64,000 nucleotides of DNA. Origin: Nanosynbacter sp963524495. Lineage in GTDB: Bacteria > Patescibacteriota > Saccharimonadia > Saccharimonadales > Saccharimonadaceae. The DNA is taken from positions 124,001-188,000 of the forward strand of contig CP128407.1 of NCBI GenBank assembly GCA_046846435.1, in the 5' to 3' direction. This document shows positions 29,498 to 37,616 of this stretch, piece by piece. The notes below the pieces were generated by a model that did not search any database, had not been told where the DNA came from, and worked only from the letters and a program-made list of their open reading frames with translations. Every line of letters begins with the position of its first letter. Position 1 is the first letter of the stretch. The position numbers and the translations under genes are program-made.

Positions 29498-29589
29498 AAT
29501 CAAAAACCACCCATCTCGCAGAAAGGGTGGTTTTTGAGTGGTGGAACTCATCATTTCTAAGCTCCAACAGGTGCCGTCACAAGGTGACA
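29498..29589 (-). other. Candidate antisense/small transcript with leader, SD and terminator-like hairpin
   Basis: A strong promoter at 29596-29624 fires leftward. Its transcript would contain a GTCAC/GTGAC hairpin, GGAG eight bases before ATGATG (29554), and then CAAAAACCACCC / GGGTGGTTTTTG (29501-29512 with 29525-29536). The reading frame from 29554 stays open for 139 codons but runs antisense into the C39 peptidase gene, and its protein is not recognised. Either a small regulatory RNA ending at the hairpin or a short real gene is possible. Confidence 0.35.
29501..29536. terminator. Hairpin, possible bidirectional terminator
   Basis: A 12-bp stem CAAAAACCACCC / GGGTGGTTTTTG; the T-run lies in the stem arm on either strand. 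It may end the peptidase mRNA from the left. Confidence 0.6.
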
Positions 29590-29595
29590 GATCTC

Positions 29596-29624
29596 ATTAT
29601 AGCGAAGTAAACCGCTGATTGCAA
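29596..29624 (-). promoter_or_regulatory. Leftward promoter TTGCAA-17-TATAAT
   Basis: On the - strand, TTGCAA (29619-29624), exactly 17 bases, TATAAT (29596-29601). It is back to back with the KGG-gene promoter. Confidence 0.7.
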
Positions 29625-29659
29625 TATTTTATTCACAATAAAAATAGCTTATGTAAATG

Positions 29660-29688
29660 TTGACAAAGTATGAGCAGTATGATAATAT
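29660..29688 (+). promoter_or_regulatory. KGG-gene promoter
   Basis: Consensus TTGACA (29660-29665), 17 bases, TAATAT (29683-29688). One of the strongest -35 boxes in the window. Confidence 0.7.
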
Positions 29689-29728
29689 GCATACATAACA
29701 CATATCATGTGTGATATATAAAGGCGAG

Positions 29729-29761
29729 GGTTTCCACAGTAGATGATGTGGAAATCTTTTT
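29729..29761 (+). promoter_or_regulatory. Terminator-like hairpin in 5' leader (possible attenuator)
   Basis: GGTTTCCAC (29729-29737) pairs with GTGGAAATC (29748-29756) and is followed at once by TTTTT, lying between the promoter and the KGG start codon. Confidence 0.45.
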
Positions 29762-29781
29762 AATTAGGGAGGAAAACTCAC

Positions 29782-30057
29782 ATGGCAGGTACAAAAATTG
29801 GCGGTATGAAAGCGGCAGCGAAGAACTTAGCGCGTGACCCAGACTTTTATGCCAAGATCGGCGCGAAGGGCGGTCGGAACGGACGGACCGGTGGCTTTGC
29901 GGCAAACCCAGCTCTGGCGCGGATCGCTGGTGCTAAAGGTGGTCGCATTTCTCGTCGGCGTAAGGTAACGACGACGGCCACGACAACCGTTAATCCGACA
30001 ACGACGGTATCAACAGTGCAGGCAACGACTCAAGACGACGTGACACTGGCCGCGTAG
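29782..30057 (+). CDS. KGG-repeat (YciG/stress-induced type) small protein
   Basis: 91 aa, with GGGAGGA eight bases upstream of the ATG. IGAKGGRNGRTGGFAANP and IAGAKGGRISRRRK carry the KGG/GGF motifs of the small hydrophilic stress-protein family (YciG, Con-10, GsiB relatives). The last 30 residues are Thr/Val-rich low complexity. The protein is highly basic and may bind nucleic acid. A consensus promoter and leader hairpin imply strong, regulated expression. The molecular role of the family is not settled. Confidence 0.75.
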   Translation: MAGTKIGGMKAAAKNLARDPDFYAKIGAKGGRNGRTGGFAANPALARIAGAKGGRISRRRKVTTTATTTVNPTTTVSTVQATTQDDVTLAA

Positions 30058-30079
30058 CCAAGTTGCTTAAAATGCGCGG

Positions 30080-30106
30080 TAGCCCTCTTTTCGTAGAGGG
30101 CTATTT
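30080..30106. terminator. Terminator after KGG gene
   Basis: TAGCCCTC / GAGGGCTA, 8-bp stem, TTTTCGTA loop, then TTTG. Overlaps the 3' end of the convergent metallopeptidase gene. Confidence 0.75.
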
Positions 30107-30577
30107 GCGGTAGCGGCGGAGTTCGCAGGATCGAGCTTCGTTGACGCGCCAGTTGCTAGCACAGTGGAGACAGCGATAGTGGTGCTTGGCGATTTCTATA
30201 CCGACGGCGCTACATGTCGGGCACGTGCTGCGGGCGTGTAGCCACTTGCGGTAGCTATCGAGCGCATCCTGAACGACGTCGTCATTCATAGTTAGAGTAA
30301 TGTTATAGCGCGGGGCTAACTGATGGACAGCTAGCTCCCAGGCCTGGCGCTCCATGGCGATGAGGTCGATGTCACGAGTATAGTGATGATGGCCCAGGAT
30401 GGCGTGGGCAGTTTCGTGGAGCAGCTGGGCGGTAGCAGCTGGTGACGCCTCGTTGATATAAGTGATAGTTCGTGAACGGTGCGACCACGAAAAAACATCG
30501 CCAGCCTGGAACTGGTACTCTGGGTAATCGCTGGCCAGCTGCTTAACGATGGGCGATAGCGTTATCGTAGCAACCAT
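30101..30577 (-). CDS. ImmA/IrrE-like zinc metallopeptidase with zinc ribbon
   Basis: 158 aa. The start MVATITLSPIVKQLA at 30577 lies within the 3' end of the ROK gene (35-base overlap). The active-site motif is LLHETAHAILGHH near residue 55, an HExxH with following His. A C-terminal zinc ribbon shows CPTCSAVG and CLHCASNW (about 118-142). Such peptidases often cleave repressors, as ImmA does for ICE elements, but no phage or ICE gene is nearby. Overlap implies translation coupled to the ROK kinase. Confidence 0.7.
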   Translation of the reverse strand: MVATITLSPIVKQLASDYPEYQFQAGDVFSWSHRSRTITYINEASPAATAQLLHETAHAILGHHHYTRDIDLIAMERQAWELAVHQLAPRYNITLTMNDDVVQDALDSYRKWLHARSTCPTCSAVGIEIAKHHYRCLHCASNWRVNEARSCELRRYRK

Positions 30578-31346
30578 AGAGTACAGATTCCTCGGGGTGT
30601 GCTGCACCAACGATGTGCGGGCAGGTGATAAATGATGGCAGCTTCTCGGTGATAAGTCCAGCTAATGATGCAGAGAATTTATCGGCGTAGCGGCCGACAC
30701 CGCCGCCGATAACGATAACGTTTGGCTGAATAGCAGCGATCAACGCCTGCAGTCCTAAGCTGAGTCTCTTGGCAGCCTCAAACCAAGCTTCGGGCGGTGT
30801 TGCGTCCGATAATTCACCAAACTGTTGACTGAGCGCTCGTCCGGAAGCGAGGTTTTCCCACGAATCGATGGTTGACTGATACGCAACTTGCATATGACCG
30901 GCTTCACTGCTACGTAGGCTGGGGTGGAGGGTGCCGTTGAGGATAATACTGGTGCCGATGCCTGTGCCGATAGTGACGTAGAGGCCGCAGGCTGGTTGTG
31001 GTTCAAGGCGACGTATGCTGGCGAGGCCGGCGAGGTTGGCGTCATTTTCGAGGATGATTTGGGCGTCGGGAAAGTGCTCGGCTAGGAGGTCGCGGATGGG
31101 CACCTCGCACCAGCCGAGGTTAATGCAATATGTAGCGACACCGTCAGTGACGGTGCCGGGTAGACCGATCGAGATGTCTGTAACAGGTGCGCCCTCGGCG
31201 ATCACGGTAATAGTGTCAACGACCTGTTTGATATACGCCGTAATGTCTGTTGGGGTGGCAAACCGAGCTGTTGTCTCTAGGGTGCCGTTGTCGGTAAATC
31301 GTCCGACTAATGTTTTTGTGCCTCCAGTATCAATCGCAATAATCAT
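30543..31346 (-). CDS. ROK-family sugar kinase
   Basis: 267 aa. N-terminal phosphate-binding DTGGTKTLVGRF, ISIGLPGTV near 60, ENDANLAGLAS near 100, TIGTGIGTSIIL near 125 and EAGHMQV near 148. The usual ROK zinc motif (CxCGxxGC) is absent, which is common in short members. Likely a glucokinase-type enzyme phosphorylating a hexose in the cytoplasm, but the sugar cannot be read from sequence. TATACT lies six bases before the ATG. Confidence 0.85.
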   Translation of the reverse strand: MIIAIDTGGTKTLVGRFTDNGTLETTARFATPTDITAYIKQVVDTITVIAEGAPVTDISIGLPGTVTDGVATYCINLGWCEVPIRDLLAEHFPDAQIILENDANLAGLASIRRLEPQPACGLYVTIGTGIGTSIILNGTLHPSLRSSEAGHMQVAYQSTIDSWENLASGRALSQQFGELSDATPPEAWFEAAKRLSLGLQALIAAIQPNVIVIGGGVGRYADKFSASLAGLITEKLPSFITCPHIVGAAHPEESVLYGCYDNAIAHR

Positions 31347-31352
31347 GAGGCT

Positions 31353-31358
31353 AGTATA
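31353..31358 (-). promoter_or_regulatory. -10 element TATACT, leaderless start of ROK kinase
   Basis: Six bases before ATG 31346 on the - strand. Confidence 0.55.
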
Positions 31359-31422
31359 CCCCTTTACGAGGGCGGTGACAATATGGTACAGTAAGTATTA
31401 GTAACATCAGGGAGATAATAGT

Positions 31423-31866
31423 ATGAAGCAGAACCGCCAGCGAGGATATGTTGTAATCTACGTGATTGTAGGGGTTATTTTGGCGGCGATCGCTTTGGCA
31501 ACGTTATACGGGTTGCGACAATTATCAGCACAGAACCAGACCGCCTCATCGACGGAAAATGCTGCGACGAGTGAGCAGCAAAAAGAGACGAACAACACGA
31601 AAACTGACGATAAATCGGCCGACAAAAAGAAGAACGAGAAGAGCGATGAGAAAAAAGACACTTCTTCAGCTGAGTCAAATAAGTCCGCGCAGCAGCAGCC
31701 TCAACAACACGCGCAGAATCAACCAACGCCGCCAGCTCAAAACAATAGCCGTGGGTCATCCCGCTTACCAGCAACTGGGCCGGCTGACTCGTTGGCAGTT
31801 GGCTTCGTGTTGGGGCTGATTGTGGCTGCGGGCTTTGCTTATCGCCGGTCAATGTTGGTAGTTTAG
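31423..31866 (+). CDS. Small surface protein with LPXTG-type signal (147 aa)
   Basis: Residues 10-28 are a hydrophobic signal-anchor (VVIYVIVGVILAAIALA). Residues 35-108 are a charged, low-complexity Lys/Asp/Ser/Gln linker. The C-terminus has SSRLPATGPAD, a membrane helix (VGFVLGLIVAAGFAY) and YRRS, the sortase substrate order. The extended linker could space a short surface stalk. GGGAG lies nine bases before the ATG, and TACAGT is further upstream. No enzymatic domain. Confidence 0.7.
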   Translation: MKQNRQRGYVVIYVIVGVILAAIALATLYGLRQLSAQNQTASSTENAATSEQQKETNNTKTDDKSADKKKNEKSDEKKDTSSAESNKSAQQQPQQHAQNQPTPPAQNNSRGSSRLPATGPADSLAVGFVLGLIVAAGFAYRRSMLVV

Positions 31867-31876
31867 CTTCCTTCTC

Positions 31877-31905
31877 TTTACTCGAGGCGTTATCTACGAT
31901 ATAAT
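31877..31905 (+). promoter_or_regulatory. rpsA promoter
   Basis: TTTACT (31877-31882), 17 bases, TATAAT (31900-31905). The leader contains ACCTC/GAGGT (31914-31926), a small hairpin, about 75 bases before the ATG. Confidence 0.65.
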
Positions 31906-31988
31906 AAAGCGAGACCTCCAAGAGGTGACTGTTTTGGCAGGCCGCTTGGATAAGAATATTAACGTAATATGGGAGTCTATTTGGACGT

Positions 31989-33059
31989 ATGGCAAATCCA
32001 TTGACCATGGACGATCTGCTTGCTCAGGCGAGCGACTCCGTGAAACAGCTGACCGCGGGCGAGGTTGTGCACGGAATTATTTTATCAATAAAGAAACACG
32101 AAGTTCTGATTGATCTAGGGCCTTTGGGCGTTGGCTTGGTGCCGCGCCGTGAGGTGAGTATGTCGAACAATTACACAGAAGGTGACGAGGTAACTGCGAG
32201 TGTTGTCGAGGTTGAGCTGGACAACGGTTATTCACTTTTGAGCATGCGTAAAGCGGCGCGCGATCGTGGCTGGGACGAGGTCGCCGCCAAATTGGAGAGC
32301 GGTGAAATTGTAACGGTGACACCGTACGACGCCAATCGTGGTGGTCTGTTGGCTGAATATGAAGGGGTGCGCGGTTTCTTGCCGGTATCGCAGCTATCGG
32401 CTGAGCATTATCCGCGAGTTGGTTCAAGTGACAAGGACGAGATCTTGCAGCGGCTTAACGTGCTGGTCAACAAAGAGATCCGCGTACGGATTCTGGATGC
32501 TGATCGCAAGGCGAACAAGCTCATCTTTTCTGAAAAAGAAGCCATCAAAGAAGGCTTGGCGGAGCGGTTTGAGAAGTTGTCAGTTGGTGATACTATCAAG
32601 GGTATCGTGACTGGCGTGGTAGATTTTGGTGTGTTTGTGAACGTTGAGGGAATTGAGGGACTGATTCACATCTCAGAAATTAGCTGGGAGCGGGTCAATA
32701 ATCCGAGCGATTACGTCAAGGTTGGCCAGACTGTGGAGGCAAAGATTATCGCTATTGATAAGGAGCGCCTCAGCTTGAGCATGAAGCAGCTAACGAAAGA
32801 CCCATGGTTGGATGAAGTGGAGCAGTTCAAGTCGGGCGAGGACGTTGAAGGTACGGTCACGCGGATCACACCGTTTGGCGCGTTTGTGCAGTTAAGTCCG
32901 GCCGTCGAGGCTCTTGTTCACGTTTCGGAGCTGGGCGGCGATGGGACTGATCCAGAGAAAGTCTTTACGCTGAATGAGCGCAAGACCTTTACCGTGCTAG
33001 AAATTGATAAAGATAATCGCAAGATTTCGCTGTCGCTGGCTGGCGGCAAGAAAAAATAG
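31989..33059 (+). CDS. rpsA: 30S ribosomal protein S1 (four S1 domains)
   Basis: 356 aa with four tandem S1 OB-fold domains starting near residues 22, 93, 193 and 278; the third and fourth show canonical FGVFVNVEGIEGLIHISE and FGAFVQLSPAVEALVHVSE. E. coli S1 has six; four-domain forms are usual in Gram-positives and CPR. S1 helps the 30S bind mRNA, which matters for SD-led genes here, while leaderless genes may not need it. The infB gene follows 69 bases later. Confidence 0.88.
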   Translation: MANPLTMDDLLAQASDSVKQLTAGEVVHGIILSIKKHEVLIDLGPLGVGLVPRREVSMSNNYTEGDEVTASVVEVELDNGYSLLSMRKAARDRGWDEVAAKLESGEIVTVTPYDANRGGLLAEYEGVRGFLPVSQLSAEHYPRVGSSDKDEILQRLNVLVNKEIRVRILDADRKANKLIFSEKEAIKEGLAERFEKLSVGDTIKGIVTGVVDFGVFVNVEGIEGLIHISEISWERVNNPSDYVKVGQTVEAKIIAIDKERLSLSMKQLTKDPWLDEVEQFKSGEDVEGTVTRITPFGAFVQLSPAVEALVHVSELGGDGTDPEKVFTLNERKTFTVLEIDKDNRKISLSLAGGKKK

Positions 33060-33128
33060 CCTATAGAAAAAAGTAATGTAAACAGTTCGCCGGGAGTGTC
33101 ACGCGGGCGATGAAAGGAGCACGAGCAG

Positions 33129-34895
33129 ATGACAGAAAAGATTGTCGCAATTGCAGATTCAGTAACCGTCGGAGAGCTCGCTACTACCTTGAATCTACCA
33201 GTCACGACGCTAATCGGTGAACTGTTTAAAAATGGTATTGCGGCGACGATTAATCAGCGGCTGGACTTTGAAACAGCATCAATTATCGTTGAAGAGCTGG
33301 GCCTTGAGGTGACGCTCAAGAAAAAGGAGGCCACCGTCGGCCATACACGTGTGGAGCATACGCTGTCGGAAAGGGCAGTGCCGCGCCCACCGATTGTGGC
33401 GGTGATGGGGCATGTTGATCACGGCAAGACGAGCTTGCTGGATGCAGTTTTGGGTAACAAGACTGCTGCAGGCGAGGCTGGTGGCATTACGCAGCATATT
33501 AGCGCCTACCAAACAAAGCATAATGGGCGGATGATTACGCTGCTTGACACACCAGGGCATGAGGCATTTGCAGCGCTGCGGCAACACGGCGCGGTGCTAA
33601 CTGATGTGGTAATTATTGTGGTAGCGGCCGACGATGGCGTCAAGCCGCAGACGGTCGAGGCGATTCGGTTTGCCCGTTCGGCTAATGCGAAAATCGTGGT
33701 GGCGATCAATAAAATTGACAAAGATACCGCCAACCCACAGCTGGTAAAAACACAGCTGGCATCTGAGCATGGCCTCAATCCCGAGGAGTGGGGCGGCGAT
33801 ACGGTGATGGTGGAAGTTAGCGCTAAAACTGGCCAGAATTTGGATAAGTTGCTGGATATGGTGCTACTGGTGGCAGATATGGAAGATTTGCGGGCGGATG
33901 AGGATGTGCCGGCAGAAGGCTTGGTGATTGAGGCGCATATGGAAACCGGGCGCGGCGCAGTGGTTGGGCTACTCGTCGAGCACGGTCAGCTGAAACCAGC
34001 GCATTATCTGGTGGCCGGCACGGCGTACGGTCGAGTACGGACAATGTCGGACTTTCGTGGTCAGACAATGAAAATGGCCGGCCCGAGCACACCGGTTAAC
34101 GTAACTGGATTTAAGGAGCTGCCGCAGTTTGGTGATAGCTTTCGGTTGGCCAAAAACGAGAAAGAAGCACGACATCTGGCGCAGGCGGTGCGCCTAGAGC
34201 AGGAAAAGATGGCGGCCAGCACCAATGTCACCAGTTCAGATATTTTGAAGATGATGAGTCAGCAGCATGACGCGGAGTCATTCAATGTTCTCGTCAAGGC
34301 TGATGTTCAGGGGTCGCTCACATCGGTGATTGATAGTCTGAAATTGATTGATACGGGCGGCTTGGTAGATCTGCACGTCATCGGTAGCGGGGTTGGTAAC
34401 ATTTCAGAAAATGATATTCATCTGGCAGTTGGCGAGAACACGGTTATTTATGGTTTTAATGTCGATCTGCCGCCAGCAGTAAAGCGCCTGGCAGCACGTG
34501 AGCACGTTGAGGTGCGACTATACCGGGTGATTTATGAACTACTTGATAATGCCAAGCAATCCATGGAGGCATTACTGGCCCCAGAGGTCGTCGAGACCGA
34601 GGTCGGCCAGCTGAGCGTTAAGGGTGTGTTCCGAACGGTGCGCGAAGAGGTGATCACTGGCGGTGAAATGATGAAGGGTAAAGTTTATAAGGGTTTGCTG
34701 GCACGCCTAAAGCGTGGTGATGAATACATTGCCGAGGTCGAAGTATCATCCGTCCAGCGTCAACATCAGGAAGCCAAAGAGGTGTTTGAGGGTGAAATGT
34801 GTGGACTTAGTCTCAAAACTACGCGAAAAGTTGTTGTCGAGGAAGGTGACACGCTGGAGTTCTTTACACGGGAGCTGGTGAAGAAGACGTTGTAG
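33129..34895 (+). CDS. infB: Translation initiation factor IF-2
   Basis: 588 aa, the compact form lacking the long N-terminal region of E. coli. AAAGGAGCACGAGCAG precedes the ATG. The GTPase domain begins near residue 88: VMGHVDHGKTSLLDA (G1), GGITQHISAY (G2), DTPGHEAF (G3), NKIDK (G4), SAKTGQN (G5). The C-terminal domains bind initiator fMet-tRNA. Since fmt and def are also in the window, formyl-methionine initiation is intact. Confidence 0.96.
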   Translation: MTEKIVAIADSVTVGELATTLNLPVTTLIGELFKNGIAATINQRLDFETASIIVEELGLEVTLKKKEATVGHTRVEHTLSERAVPRPPIVAVMGHVDHGKTSLLDAVLGNKTAAGEAGGITQHISAYQTKHNGRMITLLDTPGHEAFAALRQHGAVLTDVVIIVVAADDGVKPQTVEAIRFARSANAKIVVAINKIDKDTANPQLVKTQLASEHGLNPEEWGGDTVMVEVSAKTGQNLDKLLDMVLLVADMEDLRADEDVPAEGLVIEAHMETGRGAVVGLLVEHGQLKPAHYLVAGTAYGRVRTMSDFRGQTMKMAGPSTPVNVTGFKELPQFGDSFRLAKNEKEARHLAQAVRLEQEKMAASTNVTSSDILKMMSQQHDAESFNVLVKADVQGSLTSVIDSLKLIDTGGLVDLHVIGSGVGNISENDIHLAVGENTVIYGFNVDLPPAVKRLAAREHVEVRLYRVIYELLDNAKQSMEALLAPEVVETEVGQLSVKGVFRTVREEVITGGEMMKGKVYKGLLARLKRGDEYIAEVEVSSVQRQHQEAKEVFEGEMCGLSLKTTRKVVVEEGDTLEFFTRELVKKTL

Positions 34896-34936
34896 GACAA
34901 TATCTATCATATTTCTGTCCGACGGGTAGCAACCTA

Positions 34937-34965
34937 TTGACTTTCCCCCCTAAATCTGCTACCAT
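34937..34965 (+). promoter_or_regulatory. Promoter of first duplicated-head gene
   Basis: TTGACT (34937-34942), 17 bases, TACCAT (34960-34965). TCTGCTACC spanning the -10 is repeated inverted as GGTAGCAGA at about 34984, an operator-like or leader-hairpin arrangement. Confidence 0.55.
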
Positions 34966-35007
34966 TCAAAACATAAGCTAGTCGGTAGCAGAAATGCCGA
35001 CCATCGT

Positions 35008-35682
35008 ATCCCCCCCAGAAAGGAACCACCACAATGCCTCAAAACCCAAACCGCTTGCCAACATCCTCCCCTGAGCCTCTCGGCCCAGAGGCTGCAACCT
35101 CCTCGTCATATTCCCTAGACTCAGACGATCGCTTCAAAGGAAGGCTTAATGCCAGTGACCTCGACGCCGAAGCACTCTTTGACCCAGCCCGACGAAAGCA
35201 ACTGGAAGAAGCTCAACTCGCACAAGATGACTTGGAAGCCTATCTCAACCAACGCCCCGACGAATACGGCAAAGATCCAAATGGCAACCTACTTCCATCC
35301 GAAGAAGACCTCTATAACCAAACCCTCAACGAAGCACGCCGTGAGCGTGAGGCCACGAGTCTCACTGACCTCGCAACCGCTGCCGGAGAAGCCCTTGCTC
35401 GTGGCGACAAGACTATGGCTGATGATCTCCAAGACGAGATCCTCCAAAGACTCATTGAACGAGCCGAAACCTACGATCTAAGCCAAGAAGCCATCGACCA
35501 ACGTATCCGTCAGCTTACTAAGATCATGGATAACGCCGAAAATGTCGCTAAAGAAAAAGCCACCAAAGCAGCCACCCAGCGAACCCTTTCTTTCCCAGCT
35601 ACACCTCAAGCCCCAGAGTCTGCCCCGGCGGCACAGTCCGAGCCAACCCAGACCGTGCCAACAGCTCCGGTGAAGCCGGTGC
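35008..35682 (+). repeat. Copy 1 of 675-bp direct repeat (leader plus shared N-terminal module)
   Basis: From ATCCCCCCCAGAAAGG 26 bases before the ATG to GTGAAGCCGGTGC, this segment appears identical to 37617-38291; two reading frames translate identically. Its + strand is rich in C and A, opposite to the G/T-rich surroundings. Confidence 0.9.
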
Positions 35683-37217
35683 AGGGGCCAGAAGGAGCTT
35701 CGGGTAGTGAAGGGGAAGGGTCTGGAAAAAAAGAGTTGATGAATGAAGCCGTTGGCTTTATGCGCGACGCGCAAGCAGTTATTAGCAACCCAAATATTGA
35801 TCCTGTAAGCAAAGCTGCACTGATGCGTGAAGCACGACAGCTGATGAAGAGTCTAAACGACGCTCTCGACAGTTCGGCTACTGATCCATTGAAAGCTGGC
35901 GGACGACCAGCACCGGCGACCAGTGAGAGTGGCGGTGGTCAAGGTGGGCCGGAGAGCGCAGGTGAGCCATCCGAGGAGGAGCAGAGAATCAAGATGCTGA
36001 AGGATCACCGCGGTCGATTAGAGGCCCGGCGACGTGCTTTGCAGAAAGAGTATGATGATCTTAAAGATAAGGAGAGTGAAAAGGGGCGTCGGCTGCTACA
36101 TCGTATTGGAATAGTAGATGGTATGATTGATAAGCTTAATAAGCAGCTTGATATATTTGGCGGCGGTGCTTCAGGCGGACCGGATAATAGTGATCAGTCA
36201 CGACGGTCTGGCGCTGCGGGACCAGAGGGATCTTCGGGTAATGACGACGGTGAAAGTAGCGGTGAAGACGATGGCGGTGAAGGCGGTGAGAGTAATAATG
36301 AATTGCACGCGGGTGAGTATGAGATGTTGGCTGATTGGGGGGAGACCGTGAATGAACGGGCTCTATTTGAAGCACATGCTCGTCGAGGGACTATTGATAA
36401 GAAAGATAAGAAAGATGGCGAAAACGGCGCTAAGGACGAAGAGACCCTTGCCTATAATAAAAAGAATGCAGAGGCAGTAAGAGAACGCTGGCGTGACGGT
36501 GCAAAGAGATTCGTCGATTATTATTTGAATATCTTTGAGCAATCGCTTGACGAGAATATGAGTCAACATGATCGTCAAGTAGCTATAGAGCAAAAAAGGA
36601 AAGAGCTTGCGCGTAAAGCTTCTATGATGACAATGAACGCGACTGCAGAGCTAGAAGAGACCATAGCTCCGAAAAGGGGCAGTATGCGTAAACCGCTGAA
36701 CTTGGCGGCCAAGGTTGGCCTACTCGGCGTGGTGCTTAATAAGATACCATTTGTTGGACATTTTGTTAGTGGCGTGGCTGGTGGTGCTCTTGGATTCTTC
36801 CATGACATGCATAATGTGAAATACCGTCGCTTGCGTGAAGCAGGCCAGGATAAACGCGGTGTTGTGACTCAAGCGCGTGCCGATGCAAAGGAGGATATGG
36901 TTCGGCTTGACCAAGCTGAGCAAGATCAGACACTTGAAGAAGCTGATAATGTTATCGCTGAACGGACGCAGGGAATCCGCCGAGAAAATATAAGACGGCG
37001 CGTTGGCAATGTGGCCCTCGGTGTAGCTTCAGGTATTGCTGGCGGCTTCCTCTCGAATCTATTCCAGGGTCCGGCTGGTGCCGAGGGGCCGCAGGGTCCG
37101 GCTGGTGCCGAGGGGCCGCAAGGTCCGACTGGTGTCGAGGGACCTCAAGGCCCGGCAGGCCCACAGGGACCAGTTGCACCACGAGGTCCGGTAGGTCCAC
37201 CTCGCGCGGGGGTATAG
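35034..37217 (+). CDS. Shared-head protein A, with hydrophobic segment and collagen-like tail (727 aa)
   Basis: Residues 1-216 are the shared module (MPQNPNRLPTSSPEPLG...), acidic, helical, ending in a Pro/Ala/Thr-rich hinge. Then come a two-helix repeat (AVISNPNIDPVSKAALMRE), a Gly/Ser/Asp-rich linker, a charged helical region, and at about 560-590 a hydrophobic glycine-rich pair (GLLGVVLNKIPFVGHF, GVAGGALGFFHDM). The last 50 residues are collagen-like Gly-Pro-Gln/Ala triplets. No signal peptide. AAAGGAACC precedes the start. No homologue recognised. Possible surface or secreted factor of the host-associated lifestyle; function not assigned. Confidence 0.8.
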   Translation: MPQNPNRLPTSSPEPLGPEAATSSSYSLDSDDRFKGRLNASDLDAEALFDPARRKQLEEAQLAQDDLEAYLNQRPDEYGKDPNGNLLPSEEDLYNQTLNEARREREATSLTDLATAAGEALARGDKTMADDLQDEILQRLIERAETYDLSQEAIDQRIRQLTKIMDNAENVAKEKATKAATQRTLSFPATPQAPESAPAAQSEPTQTVPTAPVKPVQGPEGASGSEGEGSGKKELMNEAVGFMRDAQAVISNPNIDPVSKAALMREARQLMKSLNDALDSSATDPLKAGGRPAPATSESGGGQGGPESAGEPSEEEQRIKMLKDHRGRLEARRRALQKEYDDLKDKESEKGRRLLHRIGIVDGMIDKLNKQLDIFGGGASGGPDNSDQSRRSGAAGPEGSSGNDDGESSGEDDGGEGGESNNELHAGEYEMLADWGETVNERALFEAHARRGTIDKKDKKDGENGAKDEETLAYNKKNAEAVRERWRDGAKRFVDYYLNIFEQSLDENMSQHDRQVAIEQKRKELARKASMMTMNATAELEETIAPKRGSMRKPLNLAAKVGLLGVVLNKIPFVGHFVSGVAGGALGFFHDMHNVKYRRLREAGQDKRGVVTQARADAKEDMVRLDQAEQDQTLEEADNVIAERTQGIRRENIRRRVGNVALGVASGIAGGFLSNLFQGPAGAEGPQGPAGAEGPQGPTGVEGPQGPAGPQGPVAPRGPVGPPRAGV

Positions 37218-37262
37218 ATTATAATTGGCAATCAGATAAATATAAATAAGAAAGAGTAAAAT

Positions 37263-37559
37263 ATGGATAATTTATCGTCAGAAAGAATACGGGAAGATTT
37301 TGGCATAACCGGTAATAACGAGTATGTCGAAAGTGAGATTGACCGTATCTTGCGATCAATCATCAACGCAGTGATAGTGCGGGTAGGTAATGAGCTAGAC
37401 CAGAATCAGTTGGATGAGCTCAATGAAATGACTAATTCTGGCAATCAAGAAGAACTATATAGTTGGTTGAGACATCAGGGGGTTGAAGTTGGCGATATGT
37501 TTATGAGCGTATACAGTGAACTGCTCGGTAATTTTCATGCCTTGACAGAAGATAGTTAG
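37263..37559 (+). CDS. Small helical protein, DUF5663-like (98 aa)
   Basis: All-helical acidic protein. The central pattern RVGNELDQNQLDELNEM and a following WLRHQGVEVGDMF resemble the larger gene at 39597 (RVGERLSQGMSDAQLDEF, then a tail ending near Y-x-x-V), so both probably belong to the CPR-typical DUF5663 group. It follows shared-head gene A by 45 bases with AAGAAAGAG upstream, and the analogous gene follows shared-head gene B, suggesting a repeated two-gene unit. Confidence 0.6.
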   Translation: MDNLSSERIREDFGITGNNEYVESEIDRILRSIINAVIVRVGNELDQNQLDELNEMTNSGNQEELYSWLRHQGVEVGDMFMSVYSELLGNFHALTEDS

Positions 37560-37569
37560 GGACAGAGTA

Positions 37570-37598
37570 TTGACTTATATATAAATATATGATAGCAT
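37570..37598 (+). promoter_or_regulatory. Promoter of second duplicated-head gene
   Basis: TTGACT (37570-37575), an A+T-only-like 17-bp spacer, TAGCAT (37593-37598). It differs in sequence from the first copy's promoter except for the shared boxes. Confidence 0.6.
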
Positions 37599-37616
37599 GG
37601 TAACCGTTAGATTGTA

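Noticed and set aside
37060..37215. Short direct repeats looking like a CRISPR or tandem array
   Set aside because: They are in-frame Gly-X-Y codons of a collagen-like tail with no spacers.
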